Under the pieces are notes generated by a model. The model ran no database searches and had not been told where the DNA came from. It saw nothing but the letters and a program-made list of their open reading frames with translations. Position numbers and translations under genes: made by a program. Shown here piece after piece: positions 25,434-37,322 of a stretch of 64,000 nucleotides of DNA; positions within the stretch are counted from its first letter, which is position 1; every line of letters begins with the position of its first letter. The stretch is from contig JARFIW010001215.1 in NCBI GenBank assembly GCA_036346225.1, positions 7,144,501 to 7,208,500 on the forward strand, read 5' to 3'. This DNA is from Platerodrilus igneus. Its lineage: Eukaryota; Arthropoda; Insecta; Coleoptera; Lycidae.

Positions 25434-25662
25434 GAATAAAACAAATATTCCTTGCCTTAACAACAAACTTTTCACTCACCAAGTAATCAACACAAAGATC
25501 AGAATATTATTTTTACTCGACCGACGAGAAACAAAACAATAATGAAACTTTTTGGTCGGTCGATGAAGAGTGCAAGCGAGTAAAAATTATTCTCTGACTT
25601 TTGGAACGATTATTTTGCGTGTGAAAAGTTTGTTGTTAAAGTAAGAAATATTTGTTTTAATC
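25434..25662. mobile_element. Short MITE with terminal inverted repeats of about 43 bp
   Basis: The left end carries AAAACAAATATTCCTT and then TTAACAACAAACTTTTCAC. The right end carries GTGAAAAGTTTGTTGTTAA and then AAATATTTGTTTTAATC, the imperfect reverse complement. A second inner pair (TTTTTACTCG and CGAGTAAAAA) extends the hairpin. The 229-bp size, lack of coding and long TIR fit a miniature inverted-repeat element. No clear target duplication was found. Confidence 0.8.
25435..25440 (+). terminator. Candidate polyadenylation signal AATAAA
   Basis: AATAAA lies 117 nt past the stop codon of the LAMP-like gene. It falls within the first bases of the left terminal inverted repeat of the MITE at 25434-25662. 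Confidence 0.5.
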
Positions 25663-25967
25663 TGTTTTTAAGCCGACACATAGGAAAATTTACAATAAAT
25701 GTTATAAATAGTAATGTGGCCAATTATATTATTTCATTTTCCTTATACTATTTGTTATTATTCAATTGCCGACTTTATTATTTTCAAAATCAATTATTTG
25801 AATGCAAGCAATAAGGGAGATTAGGGCCAAACGGCCCTGTCTTACATCTAACTTATAGCCTGCAGATACATTTTTATAGACAATATTGTATTAAATAGAA
25901 AAACCACAAGGTAGACATGCACAATACACAAAGAATAATACAAGCATAACCAAAATATACTACACAA

Positions 25968-25991
25968 CACACACATACACACACACACACA

Positions 25992-26032
<41 letters not shown>

Positions 26033-26126
26033 CACACACACAACACACACACAACACACACACAACACACACACACAACACACACACACACACACAACAC
26101 ACACACACACACAACACACACACACA
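25968..26126. repeat. (CA)n microsatellite with CAACA interruptions
   Basis: About 160 bp of CA repeat. The right half is regularly broken into short blocks by an extra A (CAACACACACA-type units), giving a minisatellite-like substructure. Minus-strand open frames across it encode only Cys/Val runs and are artefacts. Confidence 0.95.
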
Positions 26127-26399
26127 TGCATTCACATCAGGCAGAAACAAGGTAGATCGTAGAGTTTCAGCAAATTCATGAACGGCTGTTAGTGTCTTTG
26201 ATGAGATAATCATACAATAATTCACGGAATTTTGTTGTTGAGTTGACGTTCCTAATATTTTGTGGAATAGGGTTCCAGAGAAGCGAACCTGTGACCAGGA
26301 ACAAAGAGCGGTACATTTCAGAATGGTGGATGGGAATGGATAGTACATCCACTTGCCTGGTATTGTAAGACCTGCTTGAAAGTAGGGAAACCTGCGATG

Positions 26400-27033
26400 A
26401 TAAATATGACGGCGACTATCGTATCAGTAGTTTATAAATAAAAATAGCTAGGTCAAGCTTGCGTCTTTCATCAAGCTTAAACCAATTTAATTGAGAGTAG
26501 AAAATGCTAACTCTGGTCTAACTGTGATCATCATTTTGTTTTTGACTTTACTTAAGGTCAGTTTGACGCAGCTCTAACTTTTTTTCTATTCTGTGCTAGT
26601 CTAAAAAGTTCTACATACCATTCACAACCTATATTTGTAATAATTTGACAAATATAGCTTGGCCTAGGTCTTCCTATACTCTTCTATCTTTTTCCTATCT
26701 ACCTGGCTCTACATAGATATTAGCAATCTGATGGTTGTTAAAGAACTCCAACATGTTTACATGATTCCCATTTATATGGAAATGAAATATTACCTGGTTA
26801 TCCCCTTCAAAAAAGGAAAAGGTGTTAAATTATATGTTATGGTAAGGCTTAAGAAACGAATTGCTGCCGACATGCCAAACCGCTAACTAATTGTGAGTTA
26901 TGTCATGGTGACATTTAGTTAGCTGATTTTTATTTTTTTTTGTTTTGTTTTCGAACTTACTTAAGGTCGGTTTGACGCAGCCCTAAATTTTGTTCTATTC
27001 TGAGCTAGTCTAAAAAGGTCTACATACCCTTTG
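26400..27033. repeat. Direct-repeated LINE-3'-end fragments
   Basis: A block reading CTTACTTAAGGTC(A/G)GTTTGACGCAG and GCTAGTCTAAAAAG occurs at about 26550-26625 and again at 26957-27030. After the first copy, the minus strand carries a stretch related to the C-terminal end of the LINE at 28757 (its GKPRQSYIS-type block). These are truncated non-LTR fragments. Confidence 0.5.
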
Positions 27034-28756
27034 TAACATTATTTTGTAATGTTAACGATTAAATAAATTAATTAATTAAAAATTCAGTAACTTGAATAAA
27101 GTATAGACAAAAATTCCCACAGTAAATTACTTTACATTCAGTCAGGCTCCCTTGTAATAAAAGACCACATTTATACCGATAGCTTCAGGCTACTAAATTC
27201 CAGCGGCAGGTCATCATTTAAAGCTCTAGACCCCATCGCAAGTCAAATACAATAAATTAAAATATATTAGTACCTTTTTAGCGTAAATAAAGAAAACAAA
27301 TTTCAGTTTGAAAAGCTTAACCTTTTTAATACTTCGTTGATTGACAGCGGGTTAGACGAAACAAAACATTATAAATAGCGCAAAACTATTTCCAATTCGA
27401 TTTGTTCAAATATTACAAGTAATCTTAAGTAGTCTGGAGACATCCATTGTATTTAAAATCCATTTCGGCTCAAGTAGGTTAGCCGGTCTTTGTTAATGCC
27501 AGACTACGGCCGCCATAGGTAGATTCCACATCGCCATATTTAAGTAATTCGTAGAAAGTAAAAGATAATTTAAACCCGTGGTAGAATAATTGCTTCCGTG
27601 ATTCTCATCTAAAAAGGGGTTGGATTTGGTTTCTGAAATCTTGTTTTGTGGGAGGTTCAGTTCAGTCATTGGATAACAGAAAATAACGTACGTTATTAGG
27701 GTAGGAACTTAGTCTATATAACTCAAGGCTTAGTCAAAAGACGGGGAGTTTTTCCAATGGGGCCGACCGTGGTTAAGAAGTAGAGAGAAACGTAGGTTGC
27801 GGGTAGCGTTTCTCTGGCATGACATAGAATATTAAACTTCGTATCACGTTAGTAAAAAAATTGGAAAGAAGTGTTACTCTTCCAGTTTCGCGAGGCTTAT
27901 GCCCATATGTTCGCGGATTTATAGTGATGCAAGATAAATATTAAAAACTTGTAGGCGTGTGACGCAGCAAGTAAGTGATATTGTCAAAAATTCTGCCGAG
28001 TTCGTGTGCCAGTCAATTTTCTTAAACATTACAAACAGAAGCAACAAGCGAGATTCTCTTCCCAAAATTAAGAACTATTCTACGTTGGAAAACAAACCCT
28101 CAAACAATGGACAATTATTAGTAAGTAAGTTTTTATAGTTAAGTAGCATGACCAATTTTTAGTTAGTTTGTTTGTCAGGACGTTTTGGCCATAAACCGTA
28201 GGATTAATTTAGTGTACGATTTATAATATAAGTTTCTTTCATATACAAGTGTTTGCTAACTACTTATGTACACAAAATTTTCATAAATTCCATAGTCACC
28301 TATTCACTTAAATTTCTAAATCAATGAATGTAAGAGGTTCACGTTTATTGCTCTGTGAATTAAATAGTTTTGTTTGCCGTTGATTAAGTCAATAGTTTTT
28401 CTTATTTTTTTATATAAGTAGTAAAAAAGTGAGGAATTGATTAAAAGAAACAATTGTCCTCCTTGGGATGACAAGTCTCTCAAGGTTTTGTACGAACATT
28501 TGGACATTCTCGACTTGTCTGGCGCCCTTGGCAATTGTCATTAAGCCACAATATTTTATGAAAGGTAAGTGCCACATTTTTGTAGTATATTATAAATTAA
28601 TTTAGCCCTTTTTTCAAAATTTTAACCCTCTATATGATCCACGACCTTCCGCTAGCTAGTGCCGGTGACCCCCCTTTAAATTTTGCTTTACAGGCCGCCC
28701 TCATTTTATAATTTGACTGGAAAAGATACACTTAGTAGCTTTTCCGCCTGTAACAC
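27034..28756 (+). repeat. Foldback element, left arm
   Basis: About 1.72 kb, reverse complement of the right arm. The short open frames inside it show no recognised motif. The inner boundary at about 28756 is where homology to the right arm stops and LINE coding (the LGC-type C-terminal segment on the minus strand) begins. Confidence 0.7.
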
Positions 28757-29302
28757 CTTCACAACCTAAATCTCTTATAACTTGACTAATATAGCTTTGT
28801 CTAGGTTTTCCTACTATATTTTTATTTGGTAGTCTATAATCTAAGACCATACTAAATAGTCCCTTATGTCTTAATTGGTGCCCTATAATTCTATCTCTCC
28901 TGACCTTTAATTGTTTCCACATACAGGGTTCCTTACCTATCCTTCTATAAACTTCCTCATTTCTTACCTACCTGTCCAACTAATCTTTAACATTCTCCTA
29001 TAACATCAAGTTTCAAAAGCTTCTACCTTTTTCTTATCTACCTCTTTAATTGTCCAAGTCTCACTACCGTATAATAGAACGCTCCATACATACGACTTTA
29101 AGAAACTTTTTCTATTGTCTAAACAAATACTATTAGCTATTAGTAAGTTTTTCTTTTTTAAAAACATTTTTCTAGCTTGAGCTATTCTAGCTACTATATC
29201 CCTTCTGCTACGTCCATCCTTTGTAATTATACTACCTAAATAGCAAAATTCATCTACCTCCTCTAACTCAGTATTACCTATTTTTAATTTTGGTTTAGAA
29301 CT

Positions 29303-29921
29303 TATTATAACCCCTCCGCGCCGGTACGCGAGTCACTAAGTCAGTTGGTAGCAATATTAGATAATGTAAAAATTGACGCGCAAATTATAGATGACGTAAC
29401 ACAATTATATAAAATTTCTCCATCACATAAAAAAAGGAAACGAAAATGCTACTCACATAATTTGCAGGGCTTCTTGCAGAAATACTCCATGATGACGGCG
29501 GCGGCTTCGCAAGTCTTTCGGGCGTCGACTGCTTCAAGGATCTTTCGGGCGTGGGAATTCTCGAGCCCGGTTGAACCCAAATTCGATTTGTCTTCTTCCT
29601 ATTTGTATGTAGAGGTACGACAAGGAACTAGTTTAAGGAACGATAATCAAAAATAAGGCAAGGAACCTACATAACAAAAAAGACACGATACGATACGGCA
29701 CAAAGATAACTCCCCTTCTTCACATCTCGGTGGCTAGTCTCGTCACGTATGCCGGAAATCATCCTCCTTCCTACTCGGCACACCGCGTCGGCGCAATCTC
29801 CCGCAACGCACTATCTAAAGCGACGGAAATATGCACACGTCCTTTTAAATTTATGGCGCGAAATTCTTACAAATTAAAACTTAATTGAGAATGTTTAGTG
29901 CCGAATTTTCGGCACGTAACA
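29303..29921 (+). repeat. Left LTR of the LARD-like element
   Basis: 619 bp. It contains the block GGTTGAACCCAAATTCGAT and ends GTGCCGAATTTTCGGCACGTAACA, of which GTGCCGAA/TTCGGCAC is a short palindrome. A truncated relative occurs at 62222-62586. Confidence 0.75.
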
Positions 29922-32900
29922 ATCGCGACAAAGCCATAAAAGAAAAAACTTAAAAAAAAATAAAATGACTGTTGGCACAGTAACATCTTAAAATCTAAAT
30001 CCTAACTAGCCTACATAAATCCTAACTAACCTACATAAATCCTAACTTAAATCCTACAAAATGTTTATTTAAGGCGCCACCTGGTTTTTTCCGACCGATA
30101 ACACGTCTTCCGGATTACCAGAAAACGGAAAAGTGCACACACAAGTCTTTGGTGTGGCGCAGTTATAATCGACAGCACAATTTTGTTGGGGAGCATGAAA
30201 TACTACTTAAACTAAAACAAAATGCGACAAGTTGCCTAACCTCTATACTAAACTAAAGCTAACATTACAGTTTCCTAAGTGCAGACGCACATGAGCGTTG
30301 CATCTAGACTGTTTCTTCGTTGGCAAAACAAATGCCCAAATTTAAAAATGTTCAAAAGAGCGAGTTACTCTACACTCTAGCAAATTTTTAGTTACTGGTA
30401 CTCTGGTTTAATAAACAATCCACATCAAAACTTGTCCATGACATGCTTGTGAATCAACAAATTTACCAAAAATACCACCTTACTAAATCCTTACATTGCT
30501 AACCTAACAGATTACATTTCTACCATCAGGTTAGCTTTTTCACTTAATATTCAAAAAAAATAATTCCCAGGTCTGGTCATAAATACCAAAGGTTAGGAAG
30601 ATAAAAAGATAAAACAAAATCCCAAGTTATTATCGAAGATAATAGATAAGATAACGATATTGAGCTTAAGTTATTATCAAAGGTAATAGGTAAGATAACG
30701 ATATTAAGATTTAGTTATTATTAAAGGTAATAGGTAAGATAACGATATTAAACTAAAGATAAAGATATTAACTTAAGTTATTGTCAAAGACAATAGGTAA
30801 GATAGCGATAGAGTGACTCCGTGGAGTCGTTATATGGGAATTTCTCGTGCCCCTTAAAAAAGGCGACCTGTGAGACAGGCCCGTTTGCCATAAACGGCAC
30901 GAGGCACCGGCAAAGGCATTTGGGTGCATCCCTGCACCTGGCGTTAGTTGATATCGGTGATATAATCACCCGATATCCACACGATATTTCTACATACACT
31001 CACACATTCACACACTCATACATACATTCACTGTTAGCGACCATGTGCGCTAACAGCGGCACCGCATAACCTCACGAAAGATTCCCAGAAACGTAGTCCG
31101 AGTGTCTGTGAAAACCCCCCGCGCAACCACACGGTAACTAACGGAAATGAAAAAGCAGTAGAAAGAGGAAGGGTAGAAAGAGGGAGATGGGTATTTGGAA
31201 TGCATAAGAGGCACTTCCAGGTAGAAAAAATAGAGAAAAAGCTCACATTGAGCTAAAGAGACAGAAAAGGTGGATAGCAAAACACTACTCAACCAGCCAA
31301 TGTGGTCAGTAGCCCGGAGTGAGAGAAAAATCACTCTTATGTGGTAGACGGGTGTTCCGGGACGAGAACAGGTCTACCGAAAAAAAGATAAGGCAGAAAC
31401 GGAGACAGCAGGATATGATAAAGTAGAGTTTTTGGACAAGCGTCCGAGAGAAGGTAGAGAGTTGTACCTGTAAAACACGGGTCGGTATGAAGGACCACCT
31501 GCGATATTAATCCGACAAGTTAAGGTATAACATAAGTTAAAAAATTCACTAGACTCTTAAGAGAACTAGTACAATCACTTTCCTAACGAGTGCATCCACT
31601 GTGATAAGAAAATCAGACAAAAGTTGACACTACAACTTAAAAGTATCACTACAGATACATTCACACAAAAACCCACTATTGCAAGGTAATTTTTTAAAAC
31701 GGTAACACCCTAAACACACAAAAATGCCTAATTATAAGCCGTTAAATACAGACACACTGTACCAATATGCTAAAACAACCGAGAATTTAATAAGATACCG
31801 ATAAAAAGCGATAGCACTTCACCACGAAGTTCAATAAAAAACAACGAAAAAAATGTTTATATGGTATGATGATTTAGTAGAAAAAGAAACAAATAATAGT
31901 ATAGGATAATGTGAGCGACTGTAATAATTCAGAGGAAAAACACATGGAATAGAAAGTCCTAGTTTTTTGCAACTGCAAATATGAACTATTTCTTACAACA
32001 GCATAGGCCGCGGCTCCTATGTGAGCCCAAAGAAGAAAGCATCCACTCTAACATCAGTCAAAACCAATCATAAAAATTTAATGAGTTATTACAACCGAAG
32101 TTACGACAATTACCACACAATTAAACGATGTAAGATAAATACTGAAAACAAAATAATATGTTGCAGGAAAGGTGCGAAGATTAATTAAATGAAACGACAG
32201 GGTTATACTGGAGGATCTAGACAATAATGCGATATATAACTAACGGAAAGTTCAAGGAAAAGTCAACCAAAAGCAAAAAGATAGGTACTTTAAGGTAAAT
32301 AAGTTAAACGTGTAGACGGTAGGTGCTGTATAAGGGGAGGAATAAGTAATTAAAGTTAATTAATTAATAGTAAGAACAAAAACCATTTGGTAAATCGTTA
32401 AGGAAATCAAACGTGAAAAAATTTTGGATGTACGTAGGGTTGAACAATTTTAAAGATAATTTTATGCCATCTAGTGTGATTTAAATCGATATGTGAAGAG
32501 ATAACAGTAATCAAAACTCGATTTACTGATAAAATTGTTGAAGAACGGAAAGATATCTTGTAACACACATACTTGCTAGGATGACAAGCTCTCGTTTGAG
32601 TTTCACCTAGACTAATAAAGAAAAATTCCAACATCATTCTTAAAAAAATGATTTACAAATTGCTAGAGCGACAAACTTACCAAGTAAATTTCGTCTAGAC
32701 TTATAATGCTGTGCGACCGGTCCTTGACGAGTTTCGTCTAGACTTACAAAGCTGAGCGACCAATTTAAATGGCAAATCTCGCTTAATAGATCTTAAAATA
32801 TTGCGTTGGAATATCGATATATCTAAAAAATATGTTATCAAAACAAAATCTTACTCGTTACACAAAAGAAATATTCTATGATACATGTATAGAGAAATAG

Positions 32901-33916
32901 TATTCCAAATTATTAAAATATTCTTTTGATATCGAGGAAATTATCAACAACTATCGTAAATGAGCTTAAATATAAAACGTTAACGACCCTTCATTATTGC
33001 AGTATTTAAAAGAGCAGATATAAAGAGATTCAGTTTATTACAGCGTTTTGGAGGGTAAAAGACAATTCTTTAAAAAGGGATTTGTAGGTTACAGTTGTTT
33101 AAATTACTGAGAAAACACTTTTAGCACGATATGAGAGCAAGATAATGTTTAAGGGAACAAGTATAACAAGATTACGTTACCATAACGTTTTAAAAGATGT
33201 ACTAAAAACTCAGTTAATTACCAAATCTATATTTTGAAAGAAATTTTCTTTATAAAGGTAATTGTAATTTATAGTTAATTATTTAAGTTATAAAGACACA
33301 CTCAAAATCATAGAAAAATACATGATATGTGTTATTTAAACGGTAGCTTAAAAAATTGATCTCAAAATCAAGTTAAGATAGGCCAAGGAAAATTTCAAAA
33401 GTAAAGTGATTATTTTAAGTAAAGTTAACGGCAATGTAAAAGATTTTTTCCTCTTTTTGTTTATAATAGATAGGAAATAAAGCTATTTACTTATAATTAA
33501 TAATACTTACAGGTAAAATTATATAATCCAAACATCAGAATTAGATTGTGTTGGTTTAACTCTTCTGAAAAGGCTATTTCAGCTTCTTCGTATATTAAAT
33601 TAGGTCATTATTTAAAAGAATTTAAATTAGAAACACTATTTTTTAAAATATTACTAGAATTACTTGAATTAGCAATACATTGTAAAAAATATACCAGAAA
33701 AATCAATATTCAATATGGCCACTGATGTTAAATTAGCATAACAGCTGTCATTTCACTTCAGATGATTATACAGTAACTTCCAGTGCTACCACTCTAAATT
33801 TTATGAGTTAATAGATATTAAAAATGTTTATAATTATTTATTTTTTAAATGAAAAAGCTACAAATATAGTTAATTAATACATTATAAGATAGAAAACAAA
33901 TGAATGGATGCGTCAC
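29922..33916. other. Internal region of the LARD-like element, no gene recognised
   Basis: About 4 kb. The part at 30780-31500 is less AT-rich and has overlapping short open frames, possibly the relic of a leader or gag region, but no CCHC knuckle, protease, RT or integrase motif is visible. The remainder to 33916 is AT-rich and featureless. Confidence 0.5.
30621..30812. repeat. Minisatellite of hairpin-forming 40-55 bp units
   Basis: At least four units built on TTAAGTTATTATC, a short spacer, then GGTAATAGGTAAGATAACG and ATATTA. Each unit can pair TTATTATC or TTATTGTC with its own downstream GATAATA or GACAATA complement, even where the units have diverged. Confidence 0.7.
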
Positions 33917-34527
33917 TATTATAACCCCTCCGCGCCGGTACGCGAGCCACTAAGTCAGTTGGTAGCAATATTCGATAATGTAAAAATTGAGGCGCAAATT
34001 ATAGATGACGTAACACAATTATATAAAATTTATTCATCACATAAAAAAAAGAAACGAAAATGCTACTCACATAATTTGCAGGGCTTCTTGCAGAAATACT
34101 CCATGATGTCGGCGTCGGCTTCGCTAGTCTTTCGGGCGTCAACTGCTTCGCTGATCTTTCGGGCGTGTGAATTCTTGAGCCCGGTTGAACCCAAATTCGA
34201 TCTTCCTATTTGTATGTAGAGGTTCGACAAGGAACTGGTTTAAGGAACGATAATCAAAAATAAGGCAAGGAAGCTACATAACAAAAAAACACGATACGAT
34301 ACGGCACAAAAATAAATCCCCTTCTTCACATCTCGGTGGCTAGCCTAGTCACGTATGCCGGAAATCACCCTTTTTCCTTCTGGGCACACCGCGTCGGCGC
34401 AATCTCCCGCAACGCACTATCTAAAGTGACGGAAATACGCACACGTTCTTTTAAATTTATGGCGCGAAATTCTTACAAATTAAAACTTAATTGAAAATGT
34501 TTAGTGCCGAATTTTCGGCACGTAACA
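33917..34527 (+). repeat. Right LTR of the LARD-like element
   Basis: 611 bp; differs from the left LTR by scattered substitutions and small deletions, which points to an old insertion. The LINE reading frame resumes directly after it. Confidence 0.75.
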
Positions 34528-37022
34528 CACTAGGCTGTAACTCACTTATCATTATCTTTGTCTTTCCTGCGTTAATTCTCATGCTATAGTTACTCTATAG
34601 TATCTCATCTAAAATATTTAAAAACTCTCCTAACTCTTTTCTAAACTCTGCCATAATGGTTATATCATCTGCAAAACGTAACATGTCTAGTTTCTGTCCC
34701 TGTACACTAATACCTATCTCTTTTCTCTCTCTAGCTAAGTTTAAAGCTTCCTCAATATAAACATTAAAAATCAAGGGAGATAGTATACAGCCCTGTCTAA
34801 CACCATTTCTAGTCTTAGCTTTTTTTCTATTTTATCAAATCTAATTACTACGCTTTTGGTTTTATATCGGCTGTGAATAATTTTTCTATCCCTATGAGAG
34901 ATTTCCATTTTTTTGTAAAACCCTGAACATAACAATCCAATTAATCCTATCAAATGCTTTTTCTAAATGTACAAACGCAAATGGTTTTTTTTATTTTTTT
35001 GTAACCTTTTTGGATAATTACCCTAATCATTAGTATTGGTACTCTAGTCCGTCTGTCTTTACGAAAACCATATTCGTCTTTGTCTAAATAATTCTCAGTC
35101 AAAGCTTCTACTATATTTTTAATTATTATTGTTTGTATTTTGGAAGCGTGGGAAGTTAAACTAACCGTTCTAAAATTCTCACACCTATCAGCTCCTGACT
35201 TTTTGGGATTGAGATAATATTTTTTTCGAAATCTATTGGGACCTCACCTGTGTCATATATTGCTTTTACTAGTTCATATAATATGTCTAAAGTTTTCTGA
35301 CTTGCATATTTTATTAATTCTGCGGGTACATCGTCTATCTCCGGCGCTTTATTTAGTTTAAGATCCCTAGAAGCTCTATCAAATTCCTCTCTTAATATTG
35401 AGGACAGTATTTCTACATCCTCTTCTTGGTCTTTCTCAAACTCATCCATATCGTCTCCCTTATATAAATCTTCTAAATATCCTTTCCATCTATCTGCTTC
35501 TTCAACCTTATTTACTAGAAGCTTATTATTCTCATCTTTAATACCATTATATTTTTTCCTATCTTCTCCGAAAAACTTTTTAACTGCCCTGTAAGCCCTG
35601 TCTGTCTTACCTCCTCTCAAATCATCTTGTATTCCATTACAATTCTCCTCCATCCATTTATTTCTAGCTATTCTACACTCATGTACTGTCTTGTTTCTAA
35701 CTCTATTATATTTTTGCTTACTTTCACTATCCAATTCTCTGAAAGCTTTAAGCTTTTTTCTTTTCTCTATTAAATCTAATATCTCTTTTGTTACCCAGGA
35801 TTTTCTCGCTTTTACTTTTTTCTTACCTATAGTCTGTGTTGCTGTATCATGTACAGCTTTTTTATTTTCTTCCATTTATTTTCTACGTTCCCTCCTACAG
35901 CTATCTCTTTGATCTTATTATCTAATACTTGTTTATATTCCTCTTTTACTTTACTATCATTAAGCTTACCTAGCTCACATACCTCTCTTTTAGCCTTTCT
36001 CAATTTTTTAAATTTTAAATTACACTTCATTTTAACTAAGTTATGATCGCTATCTATGTCAGTCCTTGGTTAATTACGACAGTTTTTAACTTGGTTTCTA
36101 AATCTTTGTTTAACCAAAATGTAGTCTATTTGGTATCTAGCCCTATCACCTGGCACTTTCCAGATACTAATCTATGTTCCTGGCAAAACTCAACTAATCT
36201 TTCTCCTCTATCATTTTGTCTACCATATCCAAATTTTCCTACCATTTTTCCCTCACTACCTTCTCCCACTGACGCATTAAAATCGCCCATAACAATTAAA
36301 TTCTCATCTTTTTTTTACTTTTCTCGCTATACTATTTATATCCTCGTATACCTTTTCTACTTTCTCATCCTCGTACTGAGTTGTTGGCAGGTAAACATGT
36401 ACTAAAACAGTGTCTGTGGGTTTCGTACTTAATCTAACCGTAGTTAATCTATCACTAAATTGTAAGTACTCTTTAAATTTACGTCCTAATGTTTTACCTA
36501 ACACTATTCCTACCCGTGCCTGACCATTAGTTGAAGAAGTTGTAATTATTCTATAATTATCTTTCCAAAATATCATTACTATCTGGCCATCTCACCTCGC
36601 TAAAACCTAGAATGTGTTACGGGCGGAAAAGCTACTAAGTATATATATTTTTCCTTAAAAGTATAAAATGGGGACGGCCTGTAAAACAAGAATTAAAGGG
36701 GGTCACTGGCACTAGCTAGCGGAAGGTCGTGGATCATATAGAGGGTTAAAATTTTGCAGGAAGGGTTAAATTAATATATAATACAAAAAAATTGGCACTT
36801 ACTTTTCATAAATATTGTGGCTTAATGACAATTACCAAGGGCGCCAGACAAGTCGAGAATGTCCAAATGTTCATGCAAAACCTTGAGAGACTTGTAATTC
36901 CAAGGAGGATAATTGTTTCTTTTAATCAACTCTTACCTTTTTGACTACTTATGCACCTTTCATGATCAAAAATAAAAAAAATATTGACTTAATCAACGGT
37001 AAACAATAGTATGTACAACGAG

Positions 37023-37136
37023 CATGGAATGATGCCCATTTCTCACGAGTATGATAAATTGCAGCACGAGCTGAAAGCGAGTGCTGCAAATAATACGAGT
37101 GAGAAATGGGCATTCCATGCGTGTTGTACACTATAC
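37023..37136. repeat. Large hairpin at the 3' end of the Crypton
   Basis: Arms TGTACAAC, CATGGAATG and GCCCATTTCTCAC pair with GTGAGAAATGGGC, CATTCCATG and GTTGTACA, and an inner GCAGCAC/GTGCTGC stem caps the loop. It lies at the first bases of the element, beyond the recombinase stop codon. Confidence 0.85.
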
Positions 37137-37322
37137 TTTTTCTACGACTGTAGTACGTACTTTTTAAATGTGATACCTCTTTTGTTAATATTATAAAATA
37201 CATGGTAAGTATAGGAGTATGCATTTTATTAATATCATAAGTTTATTATCGTTTGCGAATATACATAAATTCAAAGAAAAGTACAAATTTATCATAATAA
37301 AAGTAAATAAATTGATTTAAGT

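Larger units (their letters stand above)
29303..34527 (+). mobile_element. LTR retrotransposon derivative without gag-pol (LARD-like)
   Basis: Two near-identical direct repeats (29303-29921 and 33917-34527) bound a 4-kb internal region and interrupt the LINE ORF. That makes them LTRs of one insertion. The LTRs start TATTATAACCCCTCC and end GGCACGTAACA, so the expected TG start is TA in both. Flanks AACT and CACT give at best an imperfect 4-bp duplication. No protease, RT or integrase motif was found in the interior, so it must have moved using enzymes of another element. Orientation is inferred from the CA end. Confidence 0.65.
28757..36612 (-). pseudogene. Non-LTR retrotransposon (APE endonuclease plus RT), split by an LTR element
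   Basis: Read on the minus strand from the right. An AP-endonuclease-like region lies at about 36580-36030, including the VHVYLPTTQYEDEKVE block. A linker and the RT N-terminus follow (36030-35156; LNKAPEIDDVPAELIKYA is the RT entry motif). The RT catalytic box FADD is at 34664-34675. The C-terminal region DEFCYLGSIITKDG and LLYGSETWTI follows on the far side of the inserted LTR element (29302-28757). Several frameshifts and stops are present, so it is not active. The family fits RTE-like or related insect LINEs with a craniofacial-protein-like endonuclease; the clade was not fixed. It occupies the centre of the foldback element. Confidence 0.8.

Noticed and set aside
25848..26348. Long minus-strand ORFs of 85-166 codons
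   Set aside because: They are translations of the CA microsatellite (Cys/Val runs) and have no coding character outside it.
30784..31334. gag gene of the LTR element
   Set aside because: Overlapping short frames on both strands have no nucleocapsid knuckle or other motif, and none stands out in composition.
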